Below, one piece after another: positions 10,929-23,152 of a stretch of DNA of 64,000 bases. The notes under the pieces were generated by a model. That model was not told the DNA's origin. It ran no database searches and saw nothing but the letters and a program-made list of their open reading frames with translations. A program made the translations under genes and the position numbers. The DNA lies in NCBI GenBank assembly GCA_022559985.1, contig JAFJTR010000101.1, forward strand, positions 38,353 to 102,352. The letters run 5' to 3'. Origin of the DNA: Parastagonospora avenae f. sp. tritici 18332-5. Taxonomy: Eukaryota > Ascomycota > Dothideomycetes > Pleosporales > Phaeosphaeriaceae. The first letter of the stretch is position 1; every line of letters begins with the position of its first letter.

Positions 10929-12784
10929 ATTAGGGGGCGGCTGCTGGTAGTTGCGAGGTCCGTTGGGCTGTTGTTGCTGTGGGGGCGGTTGACGTGAAGA
11001 ATGGCGTTCCGGAGGCAGAAACTGCTGTTGTCTCCGGTCTGGCTCTTGGGGCGGCGGAGTTTCGATGATCTGGGGCACTGGGGAGGCCAATGTCGGCGGC
11101 TTGTAGCCTGGCAGATGCGCTGAAGTCCGACCGTTGGAGGCAATGCGGGAATGGAATGCTTTCTGCTGTGGCCTCGACTTTTCTTCTGTGGTCTGTTCAG
11201 ACGACGCTGGTCGTGTGCCCTCGGCTGATCCAGGTCTATGGGAATCCGGAGGAGAGCGTCTACGGGGTCGGGAAAAGTTCGAGGGCCCCTCAAATCCGCC
11301 GTTGACAGGTTCTGATTGCACCCGAGAAAGCGGGAGTGGAGGCACTTCGGGCATGCTGGTTCGCGTGGGTGAGGTCGAGGGCGATTCTTCGGTGTCGGTA
11401 TCCCCCTGGCGACCGGTCATCAGCCGCCTCGAGAGCGGTGGCCCTCCCTTCCGCAGGCTGCCCCGTCGATATGTGGTGCGTGTCGACCGCTTCAGAGTGC
11501 CGATGCCTCCAAATTTGCCTGGTGCGATGGAAAGGTCCCCTTCGGCGCAAGCTTCGCCATCTCCGCCGGTGCCTTTGCCTGACACGCTCATTCGCCGCAC
11601 CAAATCTGCGGGGTCTTCGTGGATGTGCTCGAGCTCTTGCAGGTCGGACAGGCCGCCATTCGGTTGGTGGATTGAGCGCTGCCTCTCCAGCCGCTCTGCA
11701 CCATCTTTGTAACCCGAACCGCTGTCAATCTGGCGCGACAGCATCGACTTCTTCCGCCGCAGCCCTCCGCCCGACGACTGACGACCCAGTGCACCGTCGG
11801 GCGAGAGCGAGTCTGAGTCGCCAGAGCGGCGGCGGATGGTGTTGACCTTGTCTTCGATGAAGGTCTTGAACTCCATGGGCGCTAGCTCGGGGTGTAACCG
11901 CGCCGGCACCCAGAACAGCTTCGCGGGGTCATCGTCGTCGGATAGGGCGGGCGGCGAGGGGGGCCCGTTCGACTTGAACGAGGGCAGGTCCGGGTCGGCA
12001 TTATTGACGCCCATGGACATCCTGCGGATGGCCTGCAGGTTGCTCAGCTCCTGGGCGAGGCCGGCGGGGCTCGACTCGTAGTCCAGGTCATTGAGGGGAA
12101 ACTGCTGCGAGGCCGTGTCCGAGTTGGTGCGCGACAGCGGCGGTGAGAGCGGGCCGTGGGCGTGGGGGCTGCCGTGGTGTGAGAACGAGGTGCGCTTGTT
12201 CGCGGGCACAGCGATGCTGCTGGGCGTGCCTTCACCGTGGCTGCTGCTGCTACCCGTGGGCGGGTCGGAGGCGGGCGAGCTGGCGGCCATCTGGGGACGC
12301 AGCGGGCTTCTGGCGGGCGGCGCGGCGGGGAAGGGGTCGAAGGGCTCAAAGGCGCCAAAAGACTGGATGGAGTCGCCGTTGGGGGAGGGGATGAAGCTCA
12401 GGGGCCGCGAGTTGCGGCGGGAGGGCTCTGTGTCGCTGTCGCCGCCGTACAGGTCGCCTATGGCTTCGGTAACGTGGTGGTTGTCATCGCTTATCGAGAT
12501 TTGTGGAACATGACCGCGTCGCATCTGGTACACGCGCTCGAGTTCGCGGGCTCGATCGTTCGCCTGCGGAGAATGCGGAGAAGTCGTCAGCAACTGCAGC
12601 GTGAACATGGCAATGCAAGAGTATGGAGGAGCTGGGCGTCTCCGCGGGCCTTTGTCGGGAGCGAGCCGTGAGGTTGGTCACACCCCGGCAGCGACGAGAC
12701 TCGTGAGCGCTCTGCCTCTGCCTCTGCCTCTGTCTCTGCCGGCGTCGGGCCCGCGTGCAGCACTGTACTGTTTGCACTTACCAT
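9555..12784 (-). CDS. ZDS1: Zds1/Zds2-like regulator of polarity and PP2A (Zds_C domain)
   Basis: About 986 aa in three exons. The proposed first exon is only the ATG at 12782-12784, followed by a perfect GTAAGT donor; intron 12564-12781 ends CCGCAG and the frame resumes ANDRARELERVYQMRRG. A start inside that intron at 12608 (MFTLQLL) is the fallback. The second intron is 9846-9896 (GTGAGC...TACAG). The N-terminal block has HHVTEAIGDLY and KLFWVPARLHPELAP, both typical of Zds proteins. The C-terminal Zds_C domain lies around WTRFSILEERAIYRMAHIKL. The middle is disordered, Ser/Pro/Lys-rich, with Gln runs (CAG-type tract at 10899-10929) and another Gln-rich zone before the tail. In yeast, Zds1/2 bind PP2A-Cdc55 and affect mitotic entry, polarity and silencing. 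Confidence 0.85.
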
Positions 12785-13819
12785 GCTGGCTGCCCCAGCC
12801 TGAGGAATGCGGAGATCTCGGTTGGCCGATTGCCACGACGGCTCCCTGTTCAGGAAAATTCACGGGCGAAGAGGGCATCGAAGGACATTAACAACCACGG
12901 GCGGCGGGGGTGAGCGGGTGGTGCAGCGGCGCAGGGGCGATATTCAGCGCATACATGTCCAAGAGGCTTCGGTGATTGAATTATGAGGTTGTTGCTCGAC
13001 CTGTAGGCTAACGAGGCTAGGGCCCAAACAGTCTGGTCGAGAGATGCTGCGTGCACCGGCCGGCTCTCTGAAAAGAGACGTCAGCCCTCGAGCTCGGTCA
13101 ATGGAGCAAGTCAGCCACGAGGAGAAGAGAGAATGAATGCATGCATGTGTGCTCTAGCCGCTGGTCTTCTCGTGCCGCCGCCATGTCTGCCTCCATCACA
13201 TCAACCATCTGCGTGCCTACCCGCCGCTGTGACTGCCTGGCCGCCTGCACCATGCCAGAACTCAAAGCCCCCACCGCACACACGAGCACGCTTCTCCTGG
13301 GCTGCCATGGGCTGCCAGCTCCCCACCAACGCCGTCATGCTGTAACAGTGCTGATGCGCTGCTGCAAATCTTGCCCATCACCGTCCAAGTGTCGCCAGCG
13401 ATCGCATAGCCACCGGCTTCGACATCTAAACATATTAGCGCCTTGCCCGCATCCGGTTACACGCATGGCGCTGGCGGTGGGCCTCAGGGGTACACGGCCC
13501 CGGCCCTGCATTGGGCCCTATTCGCTCGTGCTAATCCGCACCACCAAGTGATGTCACCGCCTAACTCCAGCTACAGCGCTTACACCGCAGCAACTGACAG
13601 CAACACTGTCTCACCTTGACTTCTTGTGCGACAGAACATATGGCGGCAAGAACGCAGAACATCTTCTAGTGCTTGCCTGCTTGCAATGATAGATTGACCA
13701 TAGCGGAGCGCGTGATTGCATCCATTCCTTCTAGGAGATCGTGTGATATACACTTTTGACAGGGGAGAACCTTTATGTACCCAAGCAACACGCGAATATA
13801 ATATTCAACGCACCAACAC
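12785..13819. promoter_or_regulatory. Promoter/5' region of ZDS1-like gene and 3' flank of GEM1
   Basis: About 1 kb between two genes read in the same direction. An in-frame-looking leader (12678-12878, minus strand, MPSSPVNFPEQG) ends at the GTAAGT donor but joins exon 2 out of phase, so it is probably 5' UTR or a short upstream ORF. CTCTGC repeats at ~12713-12740 lie inside the first intron. Nothing else recognised. Confidence 0.45.
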
Positions 13820-15811
13820 TCACGAGCTGCTGCTATTGCGCTTCCATATGAAAATTGCCGACGCGACGGCGCATGTCACGGCGCCCAACGCAAGGTACAG
13901 ATTCAAATTGTCGTAGGGGTCTTCTTCCTGCTTTGGGAAGGCTGTCGATGGGTGCGTTGCACTTTCAGCCAACTGCAGCTCGTTAGTATTTTCGTCCACG
14001 AATTCGAGCCAAAGCGTGCGCTTACATGAACAAACAGCTCCGAGATGCTGTTCCACGTTGCACTGACATGCAGTGGCGGTGACATCTTCAGCGCGCTTGT
14101 GTACTCATCCGGCTGCTGCTCACAACGCTGCATCGTCTTGTCTAGATCTGCCTTCATCGCCGTATACACGGCTGGTATCTGATCGAGATGAGGATACTTC
14201 TTGCGCGTTTCAACAATGTGTGCAAAGCTGTCGGGGTCGCTCGAATCGTACGTGTAGCACAGCAGGTCGCAGGCATCAAGCTTCGCTTGGTTCTCCAGTA
14301 TGGCGGGTTCCAATTCGCCAAGCTCTTCCAAGATCAGGTAGCATTGCTTGCCGCCCTTCAGCTCCACGCTGTTCACCGCCGAACGGGGCTTGATTGTCGG
14401 ATGGTACATGTGACTGAACGGGCGCTGCAAGAACGCAGACAGCAAAGCGCTCTTCCCACTGCCACTTGAGCCCAGCACGTAGCACAAAATGACATTGCGC
14501 TCGACGCGCCCAGGTTTATTCCGTCGCTTGCGGGCTTTGGTCACTTTGAGCGCACTCGTAGTTCCGCCTCGGTCGTTGCTCTCGAACCCAAGGTATGCAA
14601 GATACTCCAGCGTGGTCTTTGGCTCCTCAAAGGTCGTCATGCTCCACTGCGCGAGCCAGCCCTGCAGCGTAATGTATCCAGCTTCATTGCGGACTGTGCA
14701 AGACGGGAAGGATGACTCTATCCACGATGCCGGGATGCCTGGTGTTGGCGCAAATAAATTGGCCAACTCCTGGTCGTTCAGCCCACCGTCATTGTCGTGA
14801 TCGAACTTCAGAAAGAGGTCGACAAAGAACCGATACCCCGAGGGACTGAGCTCGGCAGACGAGAACTGGGGAACGTCGAATTTGGGACGTAGGAAGGTAT
14901 CTTGCAGACTGAGACTGTCCGTATAGTGGAACTTGCGCAGTATGATCCAGATAGTCTCGTGGCGCCCCTTCTCAGCGAAGATCTTGTTCAACAGGAGGAA
15001 GCCCTTTTCATCCATACCGTACTCGTCGGTCGCACCTGGGGCAAAGCGCTCCATCGACCGCTTAATGTTGGCCAGATCGTCGTCGCCGAGCGGCTTCTCA
15101 AAGCACTTGAGCTGAAAGTCGTGGATCTCACGATCGCTCCAGTAGCCGTCCTTGTCCTTGTCGCACAGGTGGAAGACGCGCTGCAGCGCAGACACTGCGG
15201 CGGGCTTGAGGGCATTCTCCTTGGAGTCGTAGAGCGGCGCGATTGGGTGGGTGACTGCCTTTTGGCAGAGGAAGAAGACCTCGTTGATGTTGTGGTGTTC
15301 CTTTGCGCTTGTCCGTATGCACGAGTCGATCTCCTTAAACTCGTTCATCAGCGGCAGCATCTCCTCGGCCACGACTTGCGACGTCGTTCCGTTCGAGGCC
15401 AGTTCTGATTTGTTCGCACACAGCACTACCGGGACATTCACGCCCAGCGAGCGGAAGTAGGGCATCCAGAACAGCGCGACCCTCTCATAGCTGTAGTGGT
15501 CCGAGTACACCAGCAGGATGACGTTAGACTTGCGCAGTTCTTTGCGGAGGACATCGCGCTCGTGGGGCAGGGCCGAGGTGTCGACGATGGTGGTAGAGAC
15601 GTTGTCGGGCGTGCCCAGGGACGGCGGCAGCGTTACCTGAGGCAGCACGGGCTGGATCTTTGCCGTGACGAAGACATTCTTGACGAGCGACGTGATAATG
15701 GAGCTCTTGCCGACTCCATCGTCACCGCACACACATATCCGGACTGCGGCAATAATGTTGGCTGTGCGTGGAGAAGTGGGCGCAGAAGTAAGCTGACTTA
15801 CCAGTCGCCAT
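13820..15811 (-). CDS. GEM1: Mitochondrial Rho GTPase Miro/Gem1
   Basis: Three exons (15802-15811, 14026-15743, 13820-13972; introns 15744-15801 with GTAAGT and 13973-14025) give 626 aa, the usual Gem1 length. Order of domains: N-terminal GTPase with GDDGVGKSS; two EF-hands with DKDKDGYWSDRE and DHDNDGGLNDQE; a second GTPase-like domain with GSSGSGKSA; and a C-terminal single membrane segment near YLALGAVTCAVASAIFIW followed by a short basic, Ser-rich tail. This is the tail-anchored topology of an outer-mitochondrial-membrane protein facing the cytosol. Miro proteins act in mitochondrial morphology and inheritance and associate with ER-mitochondria contacts. The 10-nt first exon (MAT plus one base) is easily missed. 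It is divergent from creC. Confidence 0.95.
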
Positions 15812-16485
15812 ATCTGGACAGCATGGTTATAACATGGCGATTGGCGATTGGAATGATTTAGTTGTGGTTGGCGCCTCGATCAGTAGCGACGAGCGACACT
15901 TTGCAGCTTCGCGCCCGTGCGCGCCCACCACGGCTTCCCCGCGTGTTCTCCAAGCTGCTGGGAATGCACGTTATGAACCTTCACCCTGGCTGCAAGAGAC
16001 CCTGCATATCCGCCGAATTGCTGCCGGCTCCAGGCTCTCCTCCAACCATGGACGAGACGAATGTGTCCGGTGAGGCGTGCATGCCCGTGGGGCTTCAGGC
16101 ACGGCAAGCATGCGCCGCACTCTCCGCACTTCCCCAGGCGCAGGTGGCCCGTCTTCCGAATCCATGGCCGGCCTTTCCCTTCACAGCACAACGCGCCCAG
16201 ATACTGTCTCTTGGGTCTGTTGGCGCATCTACGACTGACCGCTCTCCAGCCCCGTGACCTGGACCTCATCAAATCATTGTCTGTTGCCTGTCTCGTTGCT
16301 TGTCGCGCGACACATCGCCATGTTGTAAGTACTCGACCTGCCGGCTGACGGCCGAGGACGCACCAATCCGATGACAATTGCTTCCTGTGCAGACATTCGC
16401 TGACCCAGCCAAAGTGTACTGCCACCACCGCCACGGTATCCCACAGGTACGGTAGATATATCCCATGCATGCGACCGAGACTGAC
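15812..16485. promoter_or_regulatory. Shared divergent promoter region, GEM1 / creC
   Basis: 674 bases separate the start codons of two genes read in opposite directions, so both promoters must lie here unless they overlap the genes. A GTAAGT...GTGCAG pair at ~16328-16392 on the plus strand could be an intron in the creC 5' UTR. Minus-strand frames across the region (15880-16575) have no family resemblance. Confidence 0.5.
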
Positions 16486-18723
16486 ATGGCACAAGGAGGA
16501 TATCCTGGCGTGCCTCCAGGGCAGATAATCGAGACTAACAATACTCTTACCCATCCAAAAGGACCCGAGTACCAATTGGTAGTAGGAGAAGGTAGGCTTT
16601 CATGACTTTGTTACTAGTGATACATTCGTGCTGATTCGAGTGCGCCAGGTACATACGTGCTTCGCGACGAACTGCACCTGGCTACGCCGCCCCCTCATCC
16701 CTCCGAAGCGCCTGTCCACAACCCGAACCCTCTTGCAACCACCGTGAGCCCGCCAACATGCGGCACCAAGCTTTCCCTAGTTGCTCTCGCGCCCCGTCAG
16801 CCCTCAACTTCACAGTTGTACCGGTTCGGCACACGCAACAGCACTCGGTCACAAGTTCCCCCAAGCATACAGGAGTCACCGCATGAATCGCATAGTCAGG
16901 CCAGTGACACGGGCTCGCAGGGTGTCAATGGCGTCGCCTCGTCCCCGCTGGAGGGCTTGCACACACCCGTCTTTGGCGAGGGCAATGCGGCGCTGGCTGT
17001 GGTCAATGGGAAGGACTCCAAGGATCCTCTTAAGAAGCGGAAACCCAAGAGCAACATTGTTAAGAGCAACTCGTCATTCGTGTCGCGCGTGATTCCCCAT
17101 GAGGCCTTGTCGAAGCGACTGCAGGAGCATAATCCTAATGGTCACTACGCTTTCGCAAATATCAATCGTGCTCTGCAGTGGCTGGATCTGACCTCGCCGA
17201 CAAAGGAAGAGCACATGACTAAGATTCTGTTCACCAAGGCACACGCCCTATGTCACGATATAAACCAGATTACAAAAGGACCGAACCATCTCGATATCGT
17301 CATGGGCTTCTCTACTGGCGATATAATATGGTACGAGCCCATGTCGCAGAAGTACTCTCGAATCAACAAAAACGGGGTGATCAATCCCACGCCCGTGTCC
17401 GATGTTCGATGGCTGCCCAATAGCGAGAACCTTTTTCTTGCAGCGCACATGGATGGCGGTCTTGTCGTGTACGATAAGGAGAAGGAGGATGCCGTATTTG
17501 TCGCGGAGGACCAATTTACAAGTGCAGAAGACGTTATGTCTGATGCTGGCAAGAATGCTCATCTAACCATCAAGAAATCGGTCAACTCGAAAAACCAGAA
17601 GACCAACCCAGTGTCCTGCTGGCAAATCTCGAGTTCCAAAATCAACGCATTCGAATTCTCTCCGGATCGCCGACACCTCGCGGTTGTGTCAGAGGACGGC
17701 TCATTCCGGATCATCGATTTCTTGAAGGAAAAGTGAGTCTGCGATTGCACTCGTGAGAGGTCATCTAACGTGTATCAGGCTACTACACCACTACATGAGC
17801 TACTATGGCGGCATGATTTGCGTATGCTGGTCGCCGGATGGACGGTACATCGTCACTGGTGGCCAAGACGATCTCGTATCGATCTGGTCGCTGGAGGATA
17901 GAATACTTGTTGCGCGTTGTCAAGGCCATAACTCATGGGTCACTGCGGTTCAGTTCGACCCTTGGCGCTGCGATGATCGCAACTACCGTATTGGTAGTGT
18001 TGGTGAAGACTGTCGGTTATTGTTGTGGGACTTTAGCGTCAGCATGCTGCATAGGCCAAAAGCGGTATGTTCTCAATGCCCACACGTATTGAGAAATGAT
18101 GACTGACTGCAGCATCAGGCCTCAGTACGACAACGCAATAGCATCACCTCGTCGAACCTGAAGATGCAGCGGACGCGGACCGACAGCAGCGCTAACAGAC
18201 TTCGATCCAATTCGAATCTCACTTCTGGCAGCCTTCTTGAAGACGAAGAGGTGGTGCATCCAGTCGAACCACGGGCGCGCGCAGCTATGTTGCCACCGGT
18301 GCTTGTAGGTGCTCAAATCGAATAACAAACGCCGTCAACTAACTGCAACGCAGGCAAAAACAGTGGATGAGCATCCTGTAGTCTGGCTTGGTTTTGAAGA
18401 AGATTGCATCCTGACGACATGTGAAAAAGGTGAGTCAACAATAAACTTCCTCACCGCATCGCAGCACGGGTACCAAGCTTCGCACGTTCCACCTAAAATG
18501 TGCACTGAGGCTTATCCTCGCGCTACGCTCAGGAACACCCGCCGTGTGTCGCACCTGGACCCACATTTTGCGTTTGTTGAACTTGAGCTCTTTGTTGAAG
18601 CTGATAAGGAAGTGGATCGCTAACAAATTTCTCTCAGGCCACATTCGAACATGGGACCGGCCGAAAGAAGGCGCGACTAACGACGACAGCGGTCAGTCGG
18701 TGGCTTCGACGAATAATGCGTAG
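16486..18723 (+). CDS. creC: CreC, WD40 carbon catabolite repression protein
   Basis: Six exons, introns 16592-16648, 17733-17778, 18065-18112, 18305-18353 and 18430-18637, give 609 aa. The start at 16486 (MAQGGYPG) has a good context; an in-frame ATG at 16464 adds seven residues. Landmarks shared with Aspergillus CreC are ETNNTLTHP, LHLATPPPHPSEAP, KKRKPKSNIVKSNSSFVSRV, MGFSTGDIIWYEP, and WD repeats in the second half (VCWSPDGRYIVTGGQDDLVS, WVTAVQFDPWRCDDR, VGEDCRLLLWDFS), with the last repeat (GHIRTWDRP) split over the final exons. CreC works with the deubiquitinase CreB in carbon catabolite repression; the animal counterpart WDR20 activates USP12/46. The 208-nt last intron is much longer than the others. 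The next gene downstream, same strand, is an alpha-arrestin. Confidence 0.95.
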
Positions 18724-20474
18724 ACGTGCGTATACGTGCGACGTGGTTGTCACCGGTTGGAGCATCAAGCTGGATAGGGAGAGTCTGACATGCCTCGAGA
18801 CACGCCATCAGGTCGGATAGACTTTGTGTTGTGGAACACACTCTGATGTGAGACCCGGTAATCTTCCCGAGGCAATCCACGGCGCTTGGAGCATAGACAT
18901 TGGCATCCTAGATGGTATTCCTAATACAATGGTCTCAGAGCCCCACTGTATGGAGCAAAACGTCCTTGGTGTTTTGGACGGGTATACGCGGACTCTTTTC
19001 CGTATCGACCCGATGTGGAAGCACATGCAAGACGTGCACACTGTTTTCCAGCATCGGACATGTCAGCCCTGCGCAGATCGACGTGCATGCGCCTGTGCGA
19101 CGTTGTACATGCATCCGCATCGCGCGTCCCGAGCCTCATGATCGAACGACACCGGTAGTTGTGTTGTGGTACAGACATATAACATGAACGTCGTGCAGCG
19201 CATCTACCCAGCCCTTGTACATATCAGTGGAGACCAACGGGTTCTTCAGGACAGGACCCTTTGTTCGCATGAGCCTCGACTGATATCACGGTGTCGTAGG
19301 GCGATCTGTGGCCCAGCTGCGGCAATGCAATGCAGGCTTTAGATTAGCAGCCGCAGATTTTCGTGGCCACGCTCGCTCGGGCCGAGTCTATGTAGGTGAC
19401 GCGAACTACTTTGCAACTACAGTAGCCTCATGTTTCGAGATGCGGTAGGCAAACAATGGTGAATGCGCTGCGACAGGCACGGGCGCCTAAATGCCTTCAC
19501 AAGTGCAATCGGCTTGAAGCGCAAGTTTTCAGCCTCGACGCCACAAGCGACAACGCCATGCCATCCCAACACGATAGGCGTACCAAAAACCTGATACGGA
19601 TGCGCAATCTTTCTCCAACACCCACGTGCAGGCTTCTAGAAACCGGCGAGGTGCATTATCGCAGACTTGGCCTACGTTTCGAATGCACGTTGGCCGATGA
19701 TGGTGCTTGTGTGGCGCAATAATGTGGGATCTGTGCGCGAAACGCGATATCAAGTACCAGATCCATGAGGCTCAGTGCGTGCATGCGTGCGTGTGTAACC
19801 GGGGAGAAGGCCGAAGACCACATGCACCTGTCAGACATGACATGACAGTTGTGTTATTGATTTAGCTGTTATCTCAGAACTAGAATAAGCTTTCACGAGC
19901 AAGCACGCAATGCAGCCGCACGTGTCAGTGATTCAACGCCGTTCGCGGGCTACCTTCTTTGAGCTCGCCCGCCAAAAGGTTTTCCGCGACGCGTAGAAGC
20001 GACGCTAGGGCGATGATGCACGCAGCCATGCACCCCTACACATCCAGCCTGTGTGTATCCACTTGTTTTTCCGTGTGAGCTCATCAGGGTGCAGGTTGGC
20101 TAGCAGGCCGCCCTTGCCTGCAGGCGTGGGAGAAGCGTGGATAAGCTGTGTATGGCGGCCGCGGTCGTGCCAGAGAAAGAAAGTGGCCCACCGATCTTGG
20201 ATAGGTACATAACTTTGAATCGACCCGTGGGACCGCTGGGCTTCCCACTGGTTTTCTTTCTACCCACGCAGTAGACTCAGCCCCAAAGCCACACTCTCAC
20301 TACAGGACTGTTCGCGAGTATCACTGTATCGGCGCCGGTGAATACATAATCAGGCAGTTACCGACGAGCGGAGAATTACACCCCAAGCACTATTTTACCT
20401 GCACAGTCCCCGGTCGCATCGAGTGGCATGGTGGGTTGACTTTGGTGGTTGATTGCCCTGTCCCTCGTTACATC
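18724..20474. other. Long intergenic region between creC and the arrestin gene
   Basis: 1.75 kb with no recognisable coding sequence on either strand. Small frames at 18824-19141, 18912-19187 and 19456-19722 overlap in several frames and show no family motif. It contains the 3' flank of creC and an unusually long 5' region for the arrestin gene, which would suit complex regulation. No tRNA or transposon end was found. Confidence 0.45.
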
Positions 20475-22320
20475 ATGCCTCTCCCGAGCGTCGGAGTTTT
20501 TGGCAGAAGCATTGCGCCTGTGCTCGAAATCAAGTAAGTCTTGCGCCCCAACAAAGGATAGTCAAGCGAAAAAGATACGAAGAAGGAGAATGTGTTGAAT
20601 TGCGAGGCTGACTATTTCTAGGCCGGAGTCGCCGTTCGTTGTCTTCTATGGAGAGTCGTCCGAATCGCACGAGACGGAGCTGAGGGGCAAGCTCATCCTG
20701 ACCAACCCAGAGTCGATATCCGTGCGGGGCGTTCGCATCTCGCTGACGGGCACGCGCAAGGTCTCGTAGGCCGCCACGCTCTCCTCAGACCGCAGACGCG
20801 CAGGCTAATACTGCGACAGATGGCATTTGACCAACACGGTGAGCCCGCAGCCCATTGCGCACAAGACCAACTTCCTCGTCGAGCACGTGAACCTGTTTCC
20901 CCACGATGCCAGCAAGCACAAGGCACACAAGATCAACGCCGGCTACCATGAGTGGGACTTCAGCTTCAAGATGCCCAACAACCTCGACCAGAGCGTCGAG
21001 GGGCTACCGACAAACTGGATCGTCTACAACCTCAAGGCGACCGTGGATCGAGGGTACATGAGCAAGCAGCTCTCTGCCACATCGCACATCCGCGTCATTC
21101 GCACCCTTGGCCGCGACCTGCTCGAGACGATGCCCATGGAGCAGATCAACGAGGACATCTGGGCGAATAAGCTTGCCTACAAGATTACCGTGCCGCAGAA
21201 GAACTACATTGTTGGAACGCAGATCACGGCAGACTTCGTCCTGATTCCACTCCGCAAAGGCGTGGAGATAGCGACTATTAAGATGGAGCTGATCGAGTCC
21301 CGCCAGCTCTTCGCAGATTACGCTGGCAGGCGGATAAGTCACCAGACGGACGTCCAGGTCGCTGTGACGGAAGGCGACATGCCTCAAAATTCTGCAAACA
21401 GGGTTCCTGACGGCGTTGACGAGGCAGATCAACTCTTCGACGAGTCGCATCGCTTTTCCATGACGTTGGACCTGCCGAAATCGCTCAAGAACTGCCGGCA
21501 GTCGGTTGATACAGAGAACATTCGCCTCACGCACAAACTTCGGTTGTACGTTAATCTGAAGAATCCCGAAGGCCACACGAGCCAGCTCCTCGTCAAGAAC
21601 CACGTACACCTATTCATCTCGCCAAACCTGCCTCCGAACGAAGACCAGAGCGTAGTCGTCGACAACGCCATCATCAGCCAGCAAGCCTTCCAAGACGAAG
21701 TCAACCAAAATGCGCCTCCTACGTATGGGCTGCACCAGCTCGACGAGCTCTACAACGACATCGACCCCGCCGGCTTCATGACGCCCGGCGGCTACCACAG
21801 CATGATGAACAGCGGCGCCAACACGCCCTTCTACGCCCAAAGCCGCACCGGCTCCGCAGACGATCTTACATCTCTGAATGCTGTTGCGAATGGTGGAGGC
21901 GCCTCCGCCGCCGCCCTCCAACACCGCCTCCAAAACCTCGACATCTCACACCATGACCCGCCCACGCGCTTCCAGCCCCAACGCCAACACTCGTCTGGTG
22001 ATAGTACACCAGCGACCAACAGCGAACACGCATACTTCGATCTCCCGCCGTCCAGCTACGACATGGACGCCCTCGCGCGCACGCCCAGTTACAACACGGC
22101 TGTGCGCACACCCGGTCGCGCGCCCATGGTGACCGACGCTGCGCTCCCGAGCTACGAGATTGCTACGTCGCGGCCGGGAAGTCCGAGTCGGAGTAGGAGT
22201 AGTAGGGGCACGACGCCTAGTCCGGCACGCAGCCTGGACACGTTGACGGAGGAGACGGAGAGGAATACGACGATGAATAGTCGGAGGGTGAGTCGGCGGG
22301 GGAGTGTGGATGGGCATTAG
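20475..22320 (+). CDS. Alpha-arrestin (Rod1/ART-type ubiquitin-ligase adaptor)
   Basis: Three exons (introns 20534-20621 and 20766-20819) give 567 aa beginning MPLPSVGVFGRSIAPVLEIK. The N-terminal arrestin sandwich starts with SPFVVFYGES, LRGKLILTNPESISVRGVRI and VSWHL; the C-terminal arrestin half has the PQKNYIVGTQITADFVLIPL region and NIRLTHKLRLYVNL. The last ~200 residues are disordered and rich in Ser, Pro, Thr and Tyr, with PPTYG (a PPxY-like site for WW-domain ubiquitin ligases such as Rsp5/HulA), LPPSSY and LPSYE motifs. Such proteins recruit the ligase to membrane transporters for endocytosis. Aspergillus CreD is an arrestin in carbon repression, but the N-terminus here differs from CreD, so no symbol is given. 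It lies just downstream of creC. Confidence 0.85.
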
Positions 22321-23152
22321 ATCCGAGGAATTTGATTGGTAGAGGAGGTTGTCTCGCACTTCTTTATGTTTTTTGTTTGGCTTTTTGAGAGCGGAAGCTT
22401 AATACCCCCTTTTTTCACGCGTATATAGACACATTTCTTCCAATACCGCTCTCGCACTATACACTTCATCGTCGGGTAGTGAGGGGGTGAGGTGGAGGTT
22501 CATTCTTTTTCAGGCATGGGCAGGGCGTTTATACGATATCACTACTCCTTTTTATAGTCGAGCTGGTAGATTCATAAAGCATGGCGGGCGGGATGATGAT
22601 ATGACCGTGGGGAATAGAGCCAAACTTGCATTTCTACAAACTAAGAACTTACTCGATACCCCGCTGTTGTATTTCACTTGATGTTGAAATGCACTGCCAG
22701 CAGGCATCAAAAAAGTCCCCGCCCGCCTCTTCCCAACGAGAAGAAGTGAAGAGGTAGCCTGTCTACATTAAAAAGAATCTAGTACGCGTATATTTAAGCT
22801 ACTCTAGGCTTAGAGTAAGCATGCCATTAAGTACTAGCAGCTTGTGGCGTGGAGGTGTAGGGTGGGCAGGGATTTTGCTGCTGCTTGGTGGTGTAGTTAT
22901 GATTTTTGTAGTAGCACGGCGGTGCGGTGGATGTGTTGCTGATCTATGCACGGCCCTTTATACCTTTATCTACTCATGAGGCTGGTCGGAGTGAAGTTTG
23001 TGAGTTGTAGGTTCCTGGAAGAAGCACTACGTTACTTGTATCTTACTTGTATCAACACCCGAAGCAGCACCGCATTGAGTATCGACTTGCTATATTCGTG
23101 GAAGCCCATGATATGTACCATCCCTTTTCGATTTACGTACACTACCCACCAT
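22321..23152. other. Convergent 3' flanks of arrestin and GH18 genes
   Basis: 832 bases between two stop codons facing each other. Composition is mixed, with T-rich stretches soon after the arrestin stop that suit 3'-end formation. No gene, repeat or RNA recognised. Confidence 0.5.

Noticed and set aside
10498..10929. Plus-strand Ser/Cys-rich ORFs across ZDS1
   Set aside because: Complement of Lys- and Gln-rich low-complexity codons; no independent support.
14902..15861. Long plus-strand ORFs across GEM1
   Set aside because: Antisense shadows of the GTPase gene, whose motifs and splice sites are clear on the minus strand.
20475..22320. Assigning the arrestin as creD
   Set aside because: The N-terminus differs from Aspergillus CreD and several arrestin paralogues exist in these fungi; only the family is supported.
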